Below are positions 1 through 10,863 of a DNA stretch of 64,000 nucleotides, piece by piece. The notes below the pieces were generated by a model. The model worked only from the letters and a program-made list of their open reading frames with translations, searched no databases and was not told the origin of the DNA. The stretch lies in NCBI GenBank assembly GCA_963691705.1, contig OY829541.1, positions 30,888,719 to 30,952,718 of the forward strand. The letters run 5' to 3'. How positions within the stretch are numbered: the stretch's first letter is position 1; the number at the start of each line of letters is the position of its first letter. The stretch is from Viola odorata. Lineage: Eukaryota > Streptophyta > Magnoliopsida > Malpighiales > Violaceae. Made by a program: the position numbers and the translations under genes.

Positions 1-1312
1 AGGATTTGGGTTTAGAACTTACTTGTTTCTCAATTTTCAAGGCCAAATGAAACATGTCTTCTAGGGTGTCATAATGATGGAACTCAAGCTGATAGGAAAT
101 TTCCTTGTGTAGACCCGCGATAAACCGAGCCATGGTTGCTTCTTCACTCTCATTCGTGCTCGCCCGCATCAAACATGTCAACATTTCGTGATAATATTCA
201 CTCACGGTACGTGGCCCTTGATACAACCGTTGGAGGCGCTGGTGTAACTCGCGGATATAGTGTGGAGGTACAAAACGACGCCTCATCTCAGCCCTCAATT
301 CTTCCCAAGAGGCAATAGGTGGTGTGCCCGCATTTCGTTTGAGCAAACAAAGGCGATCCCACCACTGTATTGCCAAATCCGTGAATCCCACAATCGCTAA
401 CTTAACTTTCTTTGTCTCGGAGTAATTGTAGCAAGCAAACAGCCGGTCCACTTTGTTTTCCCACTCATTGAAGGCATCCGGATTATCTTTACCGTCGAAG
501 GGGGGAATGGAAAGTTTGATACTCGAGAGGTTGCTATCCACTCTCTCCTCGTTGTTCCGATCACCCCGCTGCTCAAATGCTTCGTCATAATCGAAACGCG
601 GGGCATTGTGAGTGTGCTCATAGGGCGGTGGACAGGGGGGTATAGGTCTGTCCAAGGGAGGTGGTACATAGGCATTGGCTAGGTGTAAAGGGACGTCTAG
701 GGGATGGAGGTTTGGCTGCTGTCTAGTAGCATTAGGTGGTGCTACGGGTGGGTGGTTGTGTGGAGGTGGTGGTGGCGGTTGTGTTGGTGGCTGCCTTACA
801 TCTTGGTGGGAGGTGTGTGTGAGGGCATCCTGGATGTGTGTGGATGCGGCAGTGCGGGCGCGAGGTGGTGGAGGTGGTGGCTGCCTTGTGTCATGGGGGT
901 TGGTGTGTGTGTGTATTTGTGGCATCGCATAGTAATCGATGCTTGTAGGATCAGTTGGGCGTGTAGTTTGGTGGTATTGAGCCCCTGGTGGGAAATTTTG
1001 GGGTTGGTAATTGGGCGGCGGGTAAAGAGGCGGTGGTTGATGTGGGGGAGGTGGTGTGTCCTTCGGAGGTGTATATGTGGGCTATGGGGTTGGGGCTGGC
1101 CGCGGGGAAGTAGGGTTAACCATTTGCGCCGATAAGGCAGCAATGGCAGGCAAGATGTTCTTTGTGTCTTGGCCTTGCTGTGCTCTAAAGTGTTGCAAAT
1201 CAGCGACATGCTGTCTAGTTTCGTGCATTTGGACCGTGAGAGAGGCCATGGCCGGATTTAGAGGGGAGGATTCCCCCGAGCTAGCATTCGAATTTGTGTC
1301 TCGGTGAGACAT
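1..1312 (-). pseudogene. gag: Element J: Gag, 5' portion (runs off left edge)
   Basis: This is the N-terminal part of a Gag-Pol polyprotein. Gag forms the virus-like particle in the cytoplasm and packages element RNA. The start is the ATG at 1312-1310, giving MSHRDTNSNASS, nearly the same as the start of B at 49836. In order I see a proline-rich region, an [14 protein letters not shown] block, a capsid domain with WW near 350-365 and a [13 protein letters not shown] stretch. The edge falls just before the CCHC knuckle. The frame is the same on both sides of a single in-frame TAG at 1084-1082, so within the window this copy is almost intact. J belongs to the B family and sits in element I. Confidence 0.85.
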
Positions 1313-2636
1313 AGTGAAAGGTACCTGCAAAAAGACACAAACACAATTGGAAATAATAAGGGTTAGTCTCTCCCTTACGTGTGTCACTCGTGTTTCGCAC
1401 TACACTCTAATACGCTCACAATCTCACCCACTCAATCTTCACTCAAGAACCGAACAATTGAACCAGCAATGACTCTAAGACTCAAGGCTAGGATAAGGAG
1501 TTCAATGAAAACTAGGGTAGAAAGAAGGGTAGAAAACCGCAATTGTGCTCACTAAAACAACTTGTTGGTGAACACGAATCAGGTTTAGAGTAGATATTAG
1601 TGTAGGAAACAAGTGAAGAAAACTCAAGGACACAAAAGAAGGCAAGCTCAAAGGACTAACACTAGAAGAAATGGAGGGAAACGAGAATAAGCTTTAAAAA
1701 ATGAAATTCTGCCGCCAAATGAAACACTTGAAAAATGCACACCTTAACTTGAAAGAAAATACTTCAAATGCACACATACATTTTGCCTCTTGCTTTAACT
1801 TACTCGTATTCTTTTTCTTTTGATTGAGGGATTTAATTCGCTCTTTTGATCCCTTCTTTTTCTCTTCTTTTTTTTTGACTTAGGGATTTCTTTTACTCTT
1901 TTGATCCCTTTCTTTGCTGTTTTTCTTTTGTAAGTGCAAGAGAGCTTCAATAAATGTATGATATGAGTTTTTGATAATTGAAGTGGAAGGCAAATGATTT
2001 TGCAAGTAAAAAAAAAATTTCACGAATTGCCGAAATGTTTTGCTAACATGCACCAGAATTTTCCACTAAAATAAACCAGTATTTGTCACTAAAAATGGAC
2101 GACTATTTTTGCTAAAATGCACCAAAGTTTTTCACTAACATGCACTAACATTTGTCACTAACATGCACCACAATTTTCACTAAAGTGCACCAAAGTGTGA
2201 CAAGGAGTTTAGGCAAATTAGGGTGTATGACAAGTATTTGATTGAAGGTGTATGACAAGTAAAATAAATCGTATGACAAGCCAAGCAAAATGAAGTGTGC
2301 TGCCCTAATTTTGATTGATAGGTGCGGCAGCCACAAACACAAATTTATTCAATCTTTGTGTGAAAACAAGATCAAAACTCAAGATAAAATTAATTTCTCA
2401 AGAACGGAAAAAATTTCAGATTTAATTTAAATTGTTTCCTATGGTAGAAAACAATGTTTTAACCATAGAAAAGGAAAGAGAAGAAATTTGATCCATGGGA
2501 ACAGCTCGGAAAAGTGTTTTAGCAATTTAAGGGAACGGTCCTTGAAAAAGAACCGTGGAAATGATGAATAAGATGATTCTGACCATGAATAAGAACAATA
2601 CCAACCTAGAGAACAGCTTGGAGCTCCGCTACCACT
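1313..2636 (-). other. Element J: 5' leader between PBS and gag
   Basis: Untranslated leader matching the B leader at 48678-49835. It contains several copies of a GTATGACAAG motif (reverse of CTTGTCATAC) near 2220-2280, repeated GCACCA...TTTTCACTAA motifs near 2045-2195, and purine/pyrimidine runs near 1800-1920. Close to gag are a donor-like ACACGTAAGGG (about 1370-1380) and an acceptor-like CTTTTTGCAG (about 1325-1334). No ORF of note. Confidence 0.75.
2623..2634 (-). other. Element J: tRNA primer-binding site
   Basis: On the minus strand this reads TGGTAGCGGAGC, two bases after the LTR end. It differs at two positions from the usual plant initiator-Met type TGGTATCAGAGC. The same site follows the LTRs of G, E, A and M. 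Confidence 0.75.
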
Positions 2637-3398
2637 TGATATGGCCCAAGCTCTGATTTGGAGGAGTTTGGCCGAAGGAATCCTTGAAGGAGTCGGATCT
2701 AGTCTCTTTAGGAGGTTGGCGTTCGGATAATCGGATAGATGATCGGACTTGATATGGATGAACGGATATTTAGAAGGGGAGATGATTTAGATTGCAGCGG
2801 ACATGAATGGAGGAAAAGGAAAGTGTATTGATGATAACAAAAAGGAACTATTGTTCTTGACAAACCCCCTCACCTCTTGGATGAGTAACCTTGCCGAAGA
2901 GAACAAAGGATCTCTTAAACAAATACAACCCTCTCACCTCTTGGATGAGCAACCTGATTTGTTTAGATAGTTGGTGCTGGTTTTAAGAACCCTAATGCTT
3001 AAGCTAAAAGTTTGGTCCTTGAAGAAGATAACACAAAAACAAAGACAAGTGCAATAATGAACAAATTGCACTTTAAATACTCTAGGTTATTACAAGGAGT
3101 AAATACTCCTTTACCCTTAGGTAAAAGTGGCTGGACAACCGGCCTTGAAGGCTTGGAGATGGGCTGGTGCGGCCTTGGCTGATCCGTGCACATGTAGCCA
3201 TGCCTAGCCGCGGACGCTCATGGTTTCCGAGGGTTAGGTGCGCTAATCCTCATGGTATGTCTGAGTAAGGCATGAACGCACGTAGTCCATCTTTCCCTTG
3301 GCTTTAGGTTGGTTTCTTCGGCCCTAAGGCTCTTCAAGTGGGTGGTTGCTAGGGCTTTGCTCCGAGTGAAGTATCCATGAGCATTGGTGCTCATATCA
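2637..3398 (-). repeat. Element J: 5' LTR (minus strand)
   Basis: On the minus strand it begins TGATATGAGCACCAATG and ends ...GGCCATATCA. The U3 start matches the B 3' LTR at 54947 and the LTR at 63641. The outer flank at 3399 is CACTC, the expected TSD. The partner copy should lie left of the window. It interrupts element I at a point that is continuous in the related element E (near 36117). Confidence 0.88.
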
Positions 3399-4373
3399 CA
3401 CTCCTAGCCGTGGCCACGGATCCACTACATATGTCATTGATCGAGGACCTCATGCCCTCACGGCCCCTTATCACCACGAGCACTACCAAGCGCATCTTGT
3501 GGATGCAGTGGCTGAATTTCAACGCCAAGTAGAGACAATTATTTCAAGGTCCAGCCGGGTTGAGGTATCTCCTTCTCCCCCTCCTATTGGCCCTTCCTTG
3601 CCTTCCTCTCACGCAAGAGATCTCTTTTGTACCACTTGCACGGGAAGGGGGCATTTGTGTGATGTTTGTTCGAACAATAGAGTGCCTTTGGAGTGTGTAC
3701 CAAACAGCCCGCATGAGGAGAGTTTAGTGCCGATTGGTTCTAGTAGGGTTTCGGCCGAATCACCGTCACTTGTTGAGGTTGAGTTGACTCCATTTGAGGA
3801 GAAGTTACTGGTTTCGGATGAGTCTACTTCAGATTGCCATTAGACAGCCGCTCATTGCCTAGCGTTGCAGTGCACATTTCAGTCCTTGGGTAGTGCCTTC
3901 TCCATCATTCCGAGGGTGCCTAGGCATAGATTTATGGACCCGTTTCTCCTTGGTTTTGGGCACATGGGCAGCACACACTTCTTTCCATTTGAGGTGCCTT
4001 CAAGTGGCCTCACGGTCCCTCCCACTTCTAGGAGTTCGCACTTGGCCTGAGTCACCTCCTTGCCCCGTCGTGGCCAATCCATGATTGTTCTTGGCTGTTT
4101 CCCATCCGCGCCTACTTATCTTCCCCGCGGAAGGGCTCCACCTTGGCCTATATTCCCCAAAAGGTGTAGTTTGAGGTTTCCGCGTGTATCCACAAGCTGT
4201 GAGCATGCCTTGACCCGTTCGGCCGAGCAAGGGATTGAGCCTCTAGATTCGAGGTCAAATCTCCTCTAAGGCGGAGGGGATGATATGAGCTTAAAGACTC
4301 TCACTCCACTTTCGGAACCCCCCACCCTCCAAAGCTTAGATTCGAGGACGAATCTCTTCTAAGGGGGATGGGA
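3399..4373 (+). pseudogene. Element I: 3' part of an E-type unknown ORF, decayed
   Basis: Remnant of the same protein as E (35991-37093). It keeps the block starting MDAVAEFQRQVETI at 3499, a C-x2-C-x4-H-x4-C knuckle (CTTCTGRGHLCDVC) near 3628-3669 and the motif FQSLGSAFSIIPRV. Stops break it at 3841 (TAG where E has AAG), 4049 (TGA where E has AGA) and 4267 (TAA where E has CAA). At 3440 it keeps CGA where E has TGA. The first part is cut off by J. It carries two successive PPT/U3-start motifs, at 4281 and 4374. Function unknown, probably a Gag-like RNA-binding protein. Confidence 0.72.
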
Positions 4374-5077
4374 TGATATGAGCTTAAAGGCTCCAGCTCA
4401 TTTCTCATGTCTTGCCTTCCGTCTAGGCCAAGACTGCTGTCTAGGGCAAACCTTCGGTCTAGGCCAAGACTCCCGTCTAGGCCGAACCTACTGTCTAGGA
4501 CAAGACTCCCTTCTGTTTGGCCAAAGCCCATCCTCCAAGCCCATCTTCATTGCTGGCAAGGCCAAGCCCCTTTGTCTAAGGGTGTAAGGGTATTTACCCA
4601 TTGTTAGGTTTTAGTATTTAAAGTGCAAACATTTCATTTCAGCACTTGCCTTTGATTTTGATGATATTCTCTTTGGCCAAATCAGTAGAGTAACCTAGGT
4701 AATTTAGGGTTCTTGGTACCCAGGGCTGCTAGAGCTGAATACCATTGTTTATCCATCTCTTCTTGTAATTAAGCTCCTTAAGCTTTGTTCTTAAGGGGTA
4801 AATTCTATTAAAGAGAGATCCTTAACTAGTTTGTAGAAAGGTTGCTTGTTCTTAAGATCAAGAGGGTTTTCTAATTAGTTAAGTTCTTATTATGTTCATC
4901 ATCTAAACACCTCTAAACATCATCCATTTCCGCTGCAACACATACTCCATTTGAACAGTAAAAGCACCTTTATCCGTTCATCCATCCAAGCTGCCAACCT
5001 CTCACAAGAGGACTAGATCCAGCTCAAGAACAGCAATTCGGCCTCCTTCTATCCAAATCGAAGTTGAGCCGTTATCA
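4374..5077 (+). repeat. Element I: 3' LTR
   Basis: Starts TGATATGAGC directly after the purine tract AAGGGGGATGGGA and ends GCCGTTATCA. U3 has the 21-nt repeat built on GTCTAGGCCAAGACTCC (about 4417-4510). TATTTAAAG lies near 4614. The outer flank is CTTGG, which should recur left of the window as the TSD. It ends exactly where G0 Gag resumes. Confidence 0.88.
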
Positions 5078-6310
5078 CTTGGAGGACTGAACCGAGAGAT
5101 AGCAGATTTATTGGAGTTGCTTCCATATAGGACTTTGGAGGAGATACTCCACATGGCTGCGAAGATTGAGAGGCAACGTAAGGCTAAGACAACCTATTCT
5201 AAGTCGTCTACTTTTATGTCTCGGACTTCCACTTGGAACAAGTCTACATGGTCCAAGGGGAATAAGGACAGCAAGGAAACACCCAAGGTATCTAAATCTT
5301 CTTATGATACCAAAGGTAATTCGGCAAACCCTACTCCTTCTAAAGTTCCAATTCCTAATACTAACCGTGTGCCTACTCGAGACATAGTGTGTTTTAAGTG
5401 TAGTGGCCGAGGCCATAAGCAGGCCGAATGCCCCAACAAGAGAGTCCTGATCATTAGGGATAATGGAGAGATGGATTCGGAAGATGATTATGAGATGGTG
5501 GAGGATTCGGGAGAGGATAGTGAGGAAGGGGAAGAGGAGGGTCATGAATCTAGGGTTTGTGATCTGGTTACCCTAGTAGTTCGGAGGAACTTGAGTGTGC
5601 AGCCAAGGGCCAAAACTTATGAGGAGGAACAAAGAGAGAACCTATTCCATGCTAGGTGCCACATTGGCACTAAGGTATGCTCTCTTATTATTGACAATGG
5701 TTCTTGTACTAATTGTGCTAGTTCTCTCCTTGTGCGCAAATTAGGGCTACCTACAGTCAAGCATCCAAAACCGTATACCTTGCAATGGATGGATGATGAG
5801 CTCGGCCTTAAGGTGACTAAACAAGTGCTGGTGAGTTTGTTTATTGGGAAATTTAAAGATGAAGTATGGTGTGATGTAGTCCCAATGCAAGCGTCACATG
5901 TGCTGCTCGGCCGACCTTGGCAATTCGATCGCAACGCCACTCATGAAGGGAGGAGCAATGGGTACAAGCTTGAGAAGGAAGGAGTGAAGTTCACACTTGC
6001 ACCCCTTACACCTAAGCAAGTGCTTGAGGACCAGCTCTAGTTGGAGAAGTCCTGTGCTGAATTTGAGGCCTCACGGCTTCTAGACAAATGAATTGATGAA
6101 AACAGCCTCCGTGAAAAAAAGTGAGCACGGGTTTGAAAGAAAAGAAAAGAATGACAACAGCCCCCGTGAAAAAAGTGAGCATGGGTTAAAAATAGAAAAG
6201 AAAGAGCCTGAAAAAGAAAAGAAAAGGCAAGAAAAAGAAAAGAAAGTGAACTTGTATGCGAAAGCAAAAGATTTGTGTCGAGCGCTTGTTTTACAAAAAT
6301 AGTTTTGTGG
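5078..6310 (+). pseudogene. gag-pro: Element G0: Gag C-terminus and protease, degraded
   Basis: Older relative of the G elements. Reading begins in the middle of the capsid domain (LGGLNREIADLLELLPYRTLEE), because element I split the gene here. It continues with the basic linker, the CCHC knuckle CFKCSGRGHKQAECPNKR (about 5389-5440), an acidic stretch, and the aspartic protease with IIDNGSCTNCAS (about 5688-5730) and [15 protein letters not shown] at 6038-6040 replaces a Trp codon of the G copies, and a frameshift near 6080-6120 follows. The linker keeps EKSEHG-type repeats. The 5' half should lie left of the window. Confidence 0.85.
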
Positions 6311-7845
6311 CGAGAATCGCCCTTTGATTTTACTTCGCTTTAAATCTTTTTGTTTGCGCACTACTAACCTTGATCCTTTAGATTCTGCACCTTCTTCTAT
6401 CTTGGCTGTTTTGCAGGAGTTCAAAGATGTAACACCCGAAGAGATGTCGCCCGATTTGCCTCCAATCCGCGGCATAGAGCACCAAATCGATTTTGTGCCG
6501 GGTTCGACTATCCCAAACAGACCAGCCTATAGGAGCAACCCAAAGGAGACTAAGGAACTTCAGAGGCAGGTTGATGAGCTCCTTAGCAAGGGATATGTTC
6601 GAGAAAGCTTGTCTCCATGCGTCGTTCCAGTAATTCTAGTGCCAAAAAAGGATGGAACTTGGCGAATGTGTGTTGACTACGGAGCTGTCAACAAAATTAC
6701 GGTAAAGTATCGTCACCCCATACCTCGCTTAGATGATATGCTAGATGAGCTTAGTGGTCGTGTAATTTTTTCAAAAATTGATCTAATGAGCGGCTATCAT
6801 CAAATTAGAATGAAAGAGGGTGATGAATGGAAAATGGCATTTAAAACAAAATATGGATTGTATGAATGGTTAGTGATGCCATTTAGATTGACTAATGCCC
6901 CAAGTACTTTCATGAGACTTATGAACCATGTTCTTAGGCGTTTCATAGGAAAATTTATTGTTGTATACTTTGATGACATCTTAGTTTACAACAAGTCTTT
7001 GCATGATCATGTTTTACACCTTAAGGAGATTTTTTTAACCTTGCGTGAAGAGAAGCTTTATGCTAAACTCTCCAAGTGCTCTTTTGCTTTAGAACAGGTT
7101 GAATTTTTAGGGTTTCTTATGGGCAAAGACGGTGTTAAGGTGGATGAAGCGAAGGTGCAAGCGATCAAGGAGTGGCCTACGCCAAAAATAGCAAGTGACA
7201 TCCGCTCCTTTCATGGCTTAGCTTCCTTTTATCGTCGTTTCTTTCGTGATTTTAGTACTCTTGCTGCCCCACTTAATGACCTAACTAAGAAACATGTTGA
7301 TTTCAGGTGGGAGGAACCTCAAGAGGCCGCATTCCAAGCGTTGAAGGACAAGCTGTCCAACTCGCCCGTGTTAGCCCTACCCGAATTTGAGAACCCGTTT
7401 GAGTTGGAGTGCGACGCGAGTGGAATCGGTATAGGTGCTGTTTTGATGCAAGAGAAGAAGCCAATAGCTTTCTTTAGTGAAAAGCTCAAGGATGCCCAAC
7501 TACGTTATCCAACGTATGACAAAGAACTATATGCACTAGTTCGGGCATTCGAGGTTTGGCAACACTACTTGATGCCGAGGGAGTTTGTGGTGCACACCGA
7601 CCACTTGAGCCTCAAGTACCTAAAGGGACAAGGGAAGCTGAATAGGAGACATGCCGTGTGGCTGGAGTTCTTGGAAGCTTTCCCTTATCACATCAAGTTC
7701 AAGGAAGGAAAAGACAATGTTGTAGCCGACGCATTGTCTAGGAGGTATGCCTTGATCTCTTCTTTAAGTATCAAATTTTTAGGGTTTTCTCACATCATTC
7801 CACTCTACCCTACTGATTTGGACTTTTGTGAGATCTATAAGACTT
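6311..7845 (+). pseudogene. pol: Element G0: reverse transcriptase and RNase H
   Basis: Open from about 6324 to 7847. RT copies element RNA into DNA within particles and RNase H removes the RNA. Visible in order: GLPPIRG-like start ([15 protein letters not shown]), [44 protein letters not shown] (Arg replaces the conserved Gly of MPFGL), [10 protein letters not shown] with both catalytic Asp, then RNase H with [34 protein letters not shown] and VVADALSRR. It retains CAG (Q) at the position where both G copies have TAG. The frame stops where fragment Q is inserted, and integrase resumes at 9112. Confidence 0.88.
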
Positions 7846-8158
7846 GATTATTGATAATTGAAAGTAGATTGCTTTGGATCTTTATCCACTTATTCTTGAT
7901 GAACTTTGCGTCTAATTGAGTTTCGTGCATTCGATTAGTTGTCAAGTAAAATGATGCGAATCCACGCATCCAACTACCGTTACCACCAGCTGGTCCCATG
8001 ACTCGAGCCAGAGCTAGAAAGCTTCAAGACCGTTTGTCATCTCTCATTCACAAGGAGCTGGAATGTGAGAGGACAAGTGAGGAAGCTGCACTTAGAGAGA
8101 AGACACCAAGAGTTGTGAATCTCCTTACATTCACAATGCCCGAAGATGATTCTGCCAG

Positions 8159-8319
8159 AAACGGCACTTGACCGTTTGTCACCAAAACGGCTCTTATCCG
8201 ATTCATTCAAAACGGCTCTTGTCCGTTTCGCTTAAATCGGCACCTGACCGTTTCACTCAGCCATTGCCGTTTCACTCATCTGTCGCGTGCCGATTGCTCA
8301 AAACGGGTCCTGCCCGTTT
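8159..8319 (+). promoter_or_regulatory. Cluster of AAACGG...CCGTTT palindromes in K U3
   Basis: Five units of about 19-20 bases, each starting AAACGG or AAATCGG and ending CCGTTT or close to it (the first is AAACGGCACTTGACCGTTT). They sit upstream of the TATA-like TATATAAG. AACGG is the core bound by plant MYB3R/MSA-type factors (established knowledge). A role as enhancer is inference. Confidence 0.5.
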
Positions 8320-8482
8320 CGCGTGTCCAGAAGCGCGCGTTGACTGAAGTTTAAGTTGTTGACTTTAATTATTTTAGCTTAATTAGTTAATTAGACAGTT
8401 TTAATTAGTTAAGTTATCTTCCTATTTTAGAAGTCCTACTTCTATTCCTATTTGGTTTACTATTAGGGTTTGTTTGTAACCT

Positions 8483-8490
8483 ATATAAGG
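8483..8490 (+). promoter_or_regulatory. TATA-like box of LTR K
   Basis: TATATAAG in the context CTATATAAGGAACC, downstream of the palindrome cluster, at a usual place for the U3/R boundary. Confidence 0.5.
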
Positions 8491-9111
8491 AACCACTTGG
8501 CTACTTTATTAAGTTGGCTGTTATTTGATAAATTGAGTTAATCTCTTCAATCTCCGCCCCTTGTTCAAGTTGGTTGAACCTTGTTCTTCTTGAGTCCGCA
8601 ATACTTGAGTCGTATACAAGTAAATCTTGGAATTGCATCCTACTTGTTGTTTATCTTCTTGTTCGGACTTTGGTTGGCTGTTGCTTAGCGTTCAGCAGGT
8701 CTTAGTTGTGCAAGTTTATCATTCACAAGGACCCTCTCTTGTTCGGATTTTGGTTGGCTGTTGCTTAGCGTTCAGCAGGTCTTAATTGTGCAAGTGAGTT
8801 CTATCTATTCTATCTATTCCGCAGGAAATCCCTCTTTGAACAAAGATCAAAATTGGTGCTACGCATCCTAAGGACCAGGATCGTATCATAAAACCTGAAA
8901 GCACTATCTATTGAGTCTTTCGTCTTTGAATTGCCAAGAGCACCCAGTCTTGGAGATTCATCGGTTTGACCCAAGATCCTCAAGGGATTCGGCGTGAAGT
9001 GCCAAGAGCACCCAGTCTTGGAGTTTCACGGTTTTCTTTGAGTTAAATTCCGCATTGAAAGCCACGTTGTCGGACAACGATCTAAGGAGAGCGTTCTAGC
9101 CTATAAGACTT

Positions 9112-10312
9112 ATGATTCCACGGCTGATGTTAAATTCTTTACGCATGATAATTATTTGTTTCGGCGTAAGCGCCTTTGCATTCCTAGATGTCCCTTGCGT
9201 GAATTACTTGTGCATGAATCACATAGTGGTGGATTGATGGGCCACTTTGGCATTAATAAAACCTATGACATGCTGAAATCACACTTTTATTGGCCTAAGA
9301 TGAAACGTGATGTTGTGCGTGTGATTGCTAGATGTGTAACTTGCCATAGGGTAAAATCTCGGTTATCTAGTCATGGTGACTTTATGCCACTGCTCGTACC
9401 TTCCCAACCTTGGACCGATCTGTCCATGGACTTCATTGTAGGTTTACCTAAATCTTGGGATGGTAAGGATGGTATATTTGTTGTAGTGGATCGGTTTTCC
9501 AAATTGGCGCACTTTTTGCCTTGTAAAAATACTAATGATGCGTCTCAGGTTGCTAATATATTCTTTAGAGAGGTAGTCCGCCTCCATGGTATGCCTATTA
9601 GTATTGTTAGTGACCGTGATGGAAGATTTTTGAGCCACTTTTGGTGAGTGTTGTGGAGTCACCTTGGAACTAAATTGCTGTATTCCACTTCTTGTCACCC
9701 TCAAACCGACGGCCAAACTAAGGTAGTTAACTGTACTGTGGGGTCTCTTTTACGCTCTTTAGTTACCAAGCATGTATCTAAACGGACTGATCATTTGCCT
9801 TTCATGGAGTTTGCTTATAATCATTCAATCCATTCTACTACCAATAGTTCACCTTTTGAAGTAGTTTATGGTTTTAATCCGATTACTCCCATGGATTTGA
9901 CCCCTTTGCCTTTGAGTGATGTTTCTAACTTAGATGGACAGCAACGGGTAGAACACATCAAGAAGATACATGAGAAGGCTAAGGCAAACATTGAGCGCAC
10001 TAATGAGCGCCTAGTGCGCAAGCACAATGAAGGCCGCAAGACCGGGTCCTTTCAAGTTGGCGATTGGGTGTGGCTGCACCTACGACGTGAGAGATTTCCA
10101 GAGAAGAGGAAAGGAAAATTAGCTCCACGGGGAGATGGCCCGTTTCAGATTGTTGAGAAGATCAACAACAATGCTTACCACCTCGACCTTCCAAGTGAGT
10201 ATGGTTTGATTCATGGAACTTTCAATATTTCTGACTTAAGGTTGTTTGATGCAGGTGATGAGGATGTTGCTGATCTAGATTCGGGGGTGAATCCTTCTCA
10301 AGATGGAGGGGA
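9112..10312 (+). pseudogene. pol: Element G0: integrase, one stop
   Basis: Integrase joins element cDNA to host DNA in the nucleus. Visible: [11 protein letters not shown], an HHCC-type zinc region (HESHSGG...CVTCHR), the DDE core with [28 protein letters not shown] and PQTDGQTKVVN, then [15 protein letters not shown] and [16 protein letters not shown] at 9645-9647 stands where G copies have CGA, breaking the core between its second Asp and Glu. The frame then reaches the purine tract at 10299-10312 and enters the LTR. E of the triad is present in the second piece. Confidence 0.85.
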
Positions 10313-10380
10313 TGATACGATCCCAGCCGGAGCCAACCCTAGAGTCACGCCCACAGGCGCAACCACCCGTGCCAAGGCCC
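10313..10380 (+). repeat. Element G0: start of 3' LTR (truncated)
   Basis: TGATACGATCCCAGCCGG, as in the G LTRs, follows a purine tract. After about 68 bases it breaks off at a junction of about 10 unmatched bases before the H LTR. The end of this LTR is at 30924-31309, and about 700 bases of its middle are missing relative to G. Confidence 0.8.
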
Positions 10381-10391
10381 GAGGAAGATAA

Positions 10392-10863
10392 CTTGAGCTT
10401 GATGATGAAGAACACGTTCTTGATGGATGAATGCGGGATATTTTGGATGTTAGGGAGATTTAAAGGCAGCGGCAATAGATGGAAGGAAATGGAAAAGGAT
10501 TTATGGAAAATAATTAGATAACTTGCAATCAAACGTTTACAAGGATCAACAACCGAAACCTTCCCTTAATTGATCAACATGATCAAGCCGAAAGGTGTTA
10601 GTTGTTTGAAGAGAAAACCGGATTTAAGATCCCTAAGGCTTAAGCCAACTACTTGGTCTTGATATGGAGATGAACTCACAATTAAAATCAAAGACACTAT
10701 AAAAGAGGCTAAACCCTTCTATTTATAGTTAGGAATTATTACATGTGGAAAACCCACTACTACCCTTAACAAAGGGGGCTTGACCGCGGGCTTGAAAGAG
10801 GTGGGCTTGGAGTCCTAGCGTTCGGGCTCGGATGGAGAAGGGGTGCGCTCACAAGGTAGCCGA
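10392..10863 (-). repeat. Element H: 3' LTR, outer portion (minus strand)
   Basis: Minus-strand LTR related to the F 3' LTR. It shares the segment with TTGATCAATTAAGGGAAGG and the tract around CAAGCTCAAG, but lacks the last few dozen bases up to ...TTATCA. A TATA-like motif (CTATAAATAG on the minus strand) is near 10720. It is split by the G array, and its U3 start lies at 25565-25715. Confidence 0.78.

Larger units (their letters stand above)
7952..8888 (+). mobile_element. Solo LTR K, TSD TAAAA
   Basis: Begins TGATGCGAAT and ends GTATCA, with TAAAA at 7947-7951 and 8889-8893. Removing it restores a continuous LTR sequence in Q. The first part codes for a pol tail: LPLPPAGPMTRARARKLQ, then SSLIHKELE and SEEAALRE, closing with TGA at about 8169. 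Five hairpin-like AAACGG-N7-CCGTTT repeats lie at 8159-8319, a TATATAAG at 8483-8490, and a duplicated block (about 60 bp) at 8660-8720 and 8741-8800. No internal region remains. Confidence 0.9.
7846..9100 (+). mobile_element. Fragment Q: captured G-type LTR piece inside G0 pol (with K inside)
   Basis: Two pieces, 7846-7951 and 8894-9100, match the R/U5 part of the G0 3' LTR (30978-31300). The piece lacks the LTR start and the last dozen or so bases. It is flanked by an 11-bp direct repeat, CTATAAGACTT, at 7835-7845 and 9101-9111, which belongs to pol. This is not a normal LTR insertion, since neither LTR end is present. Capture during break repair fits better. Confidence 0.75.

Noticed and set aside
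675..1135. Plus-strand ORFs at 675-1135 as genes
   Set aside because: They are the antisense of the proline-rich part of J Gag. Low-complexity Gly/Trp/Val content comes from that composition.
2145..2342. Small minus-strand ORF in the J leader
   Set aside because: It lies in untranslated leader repeats and has no counterpart frame in B or A leaders.
8660..8800. CRISPR-like or satellite repeat in K
   Set aside because: Only two copies of a block of about 60 bp inside an LTR. A local duplication suffices.
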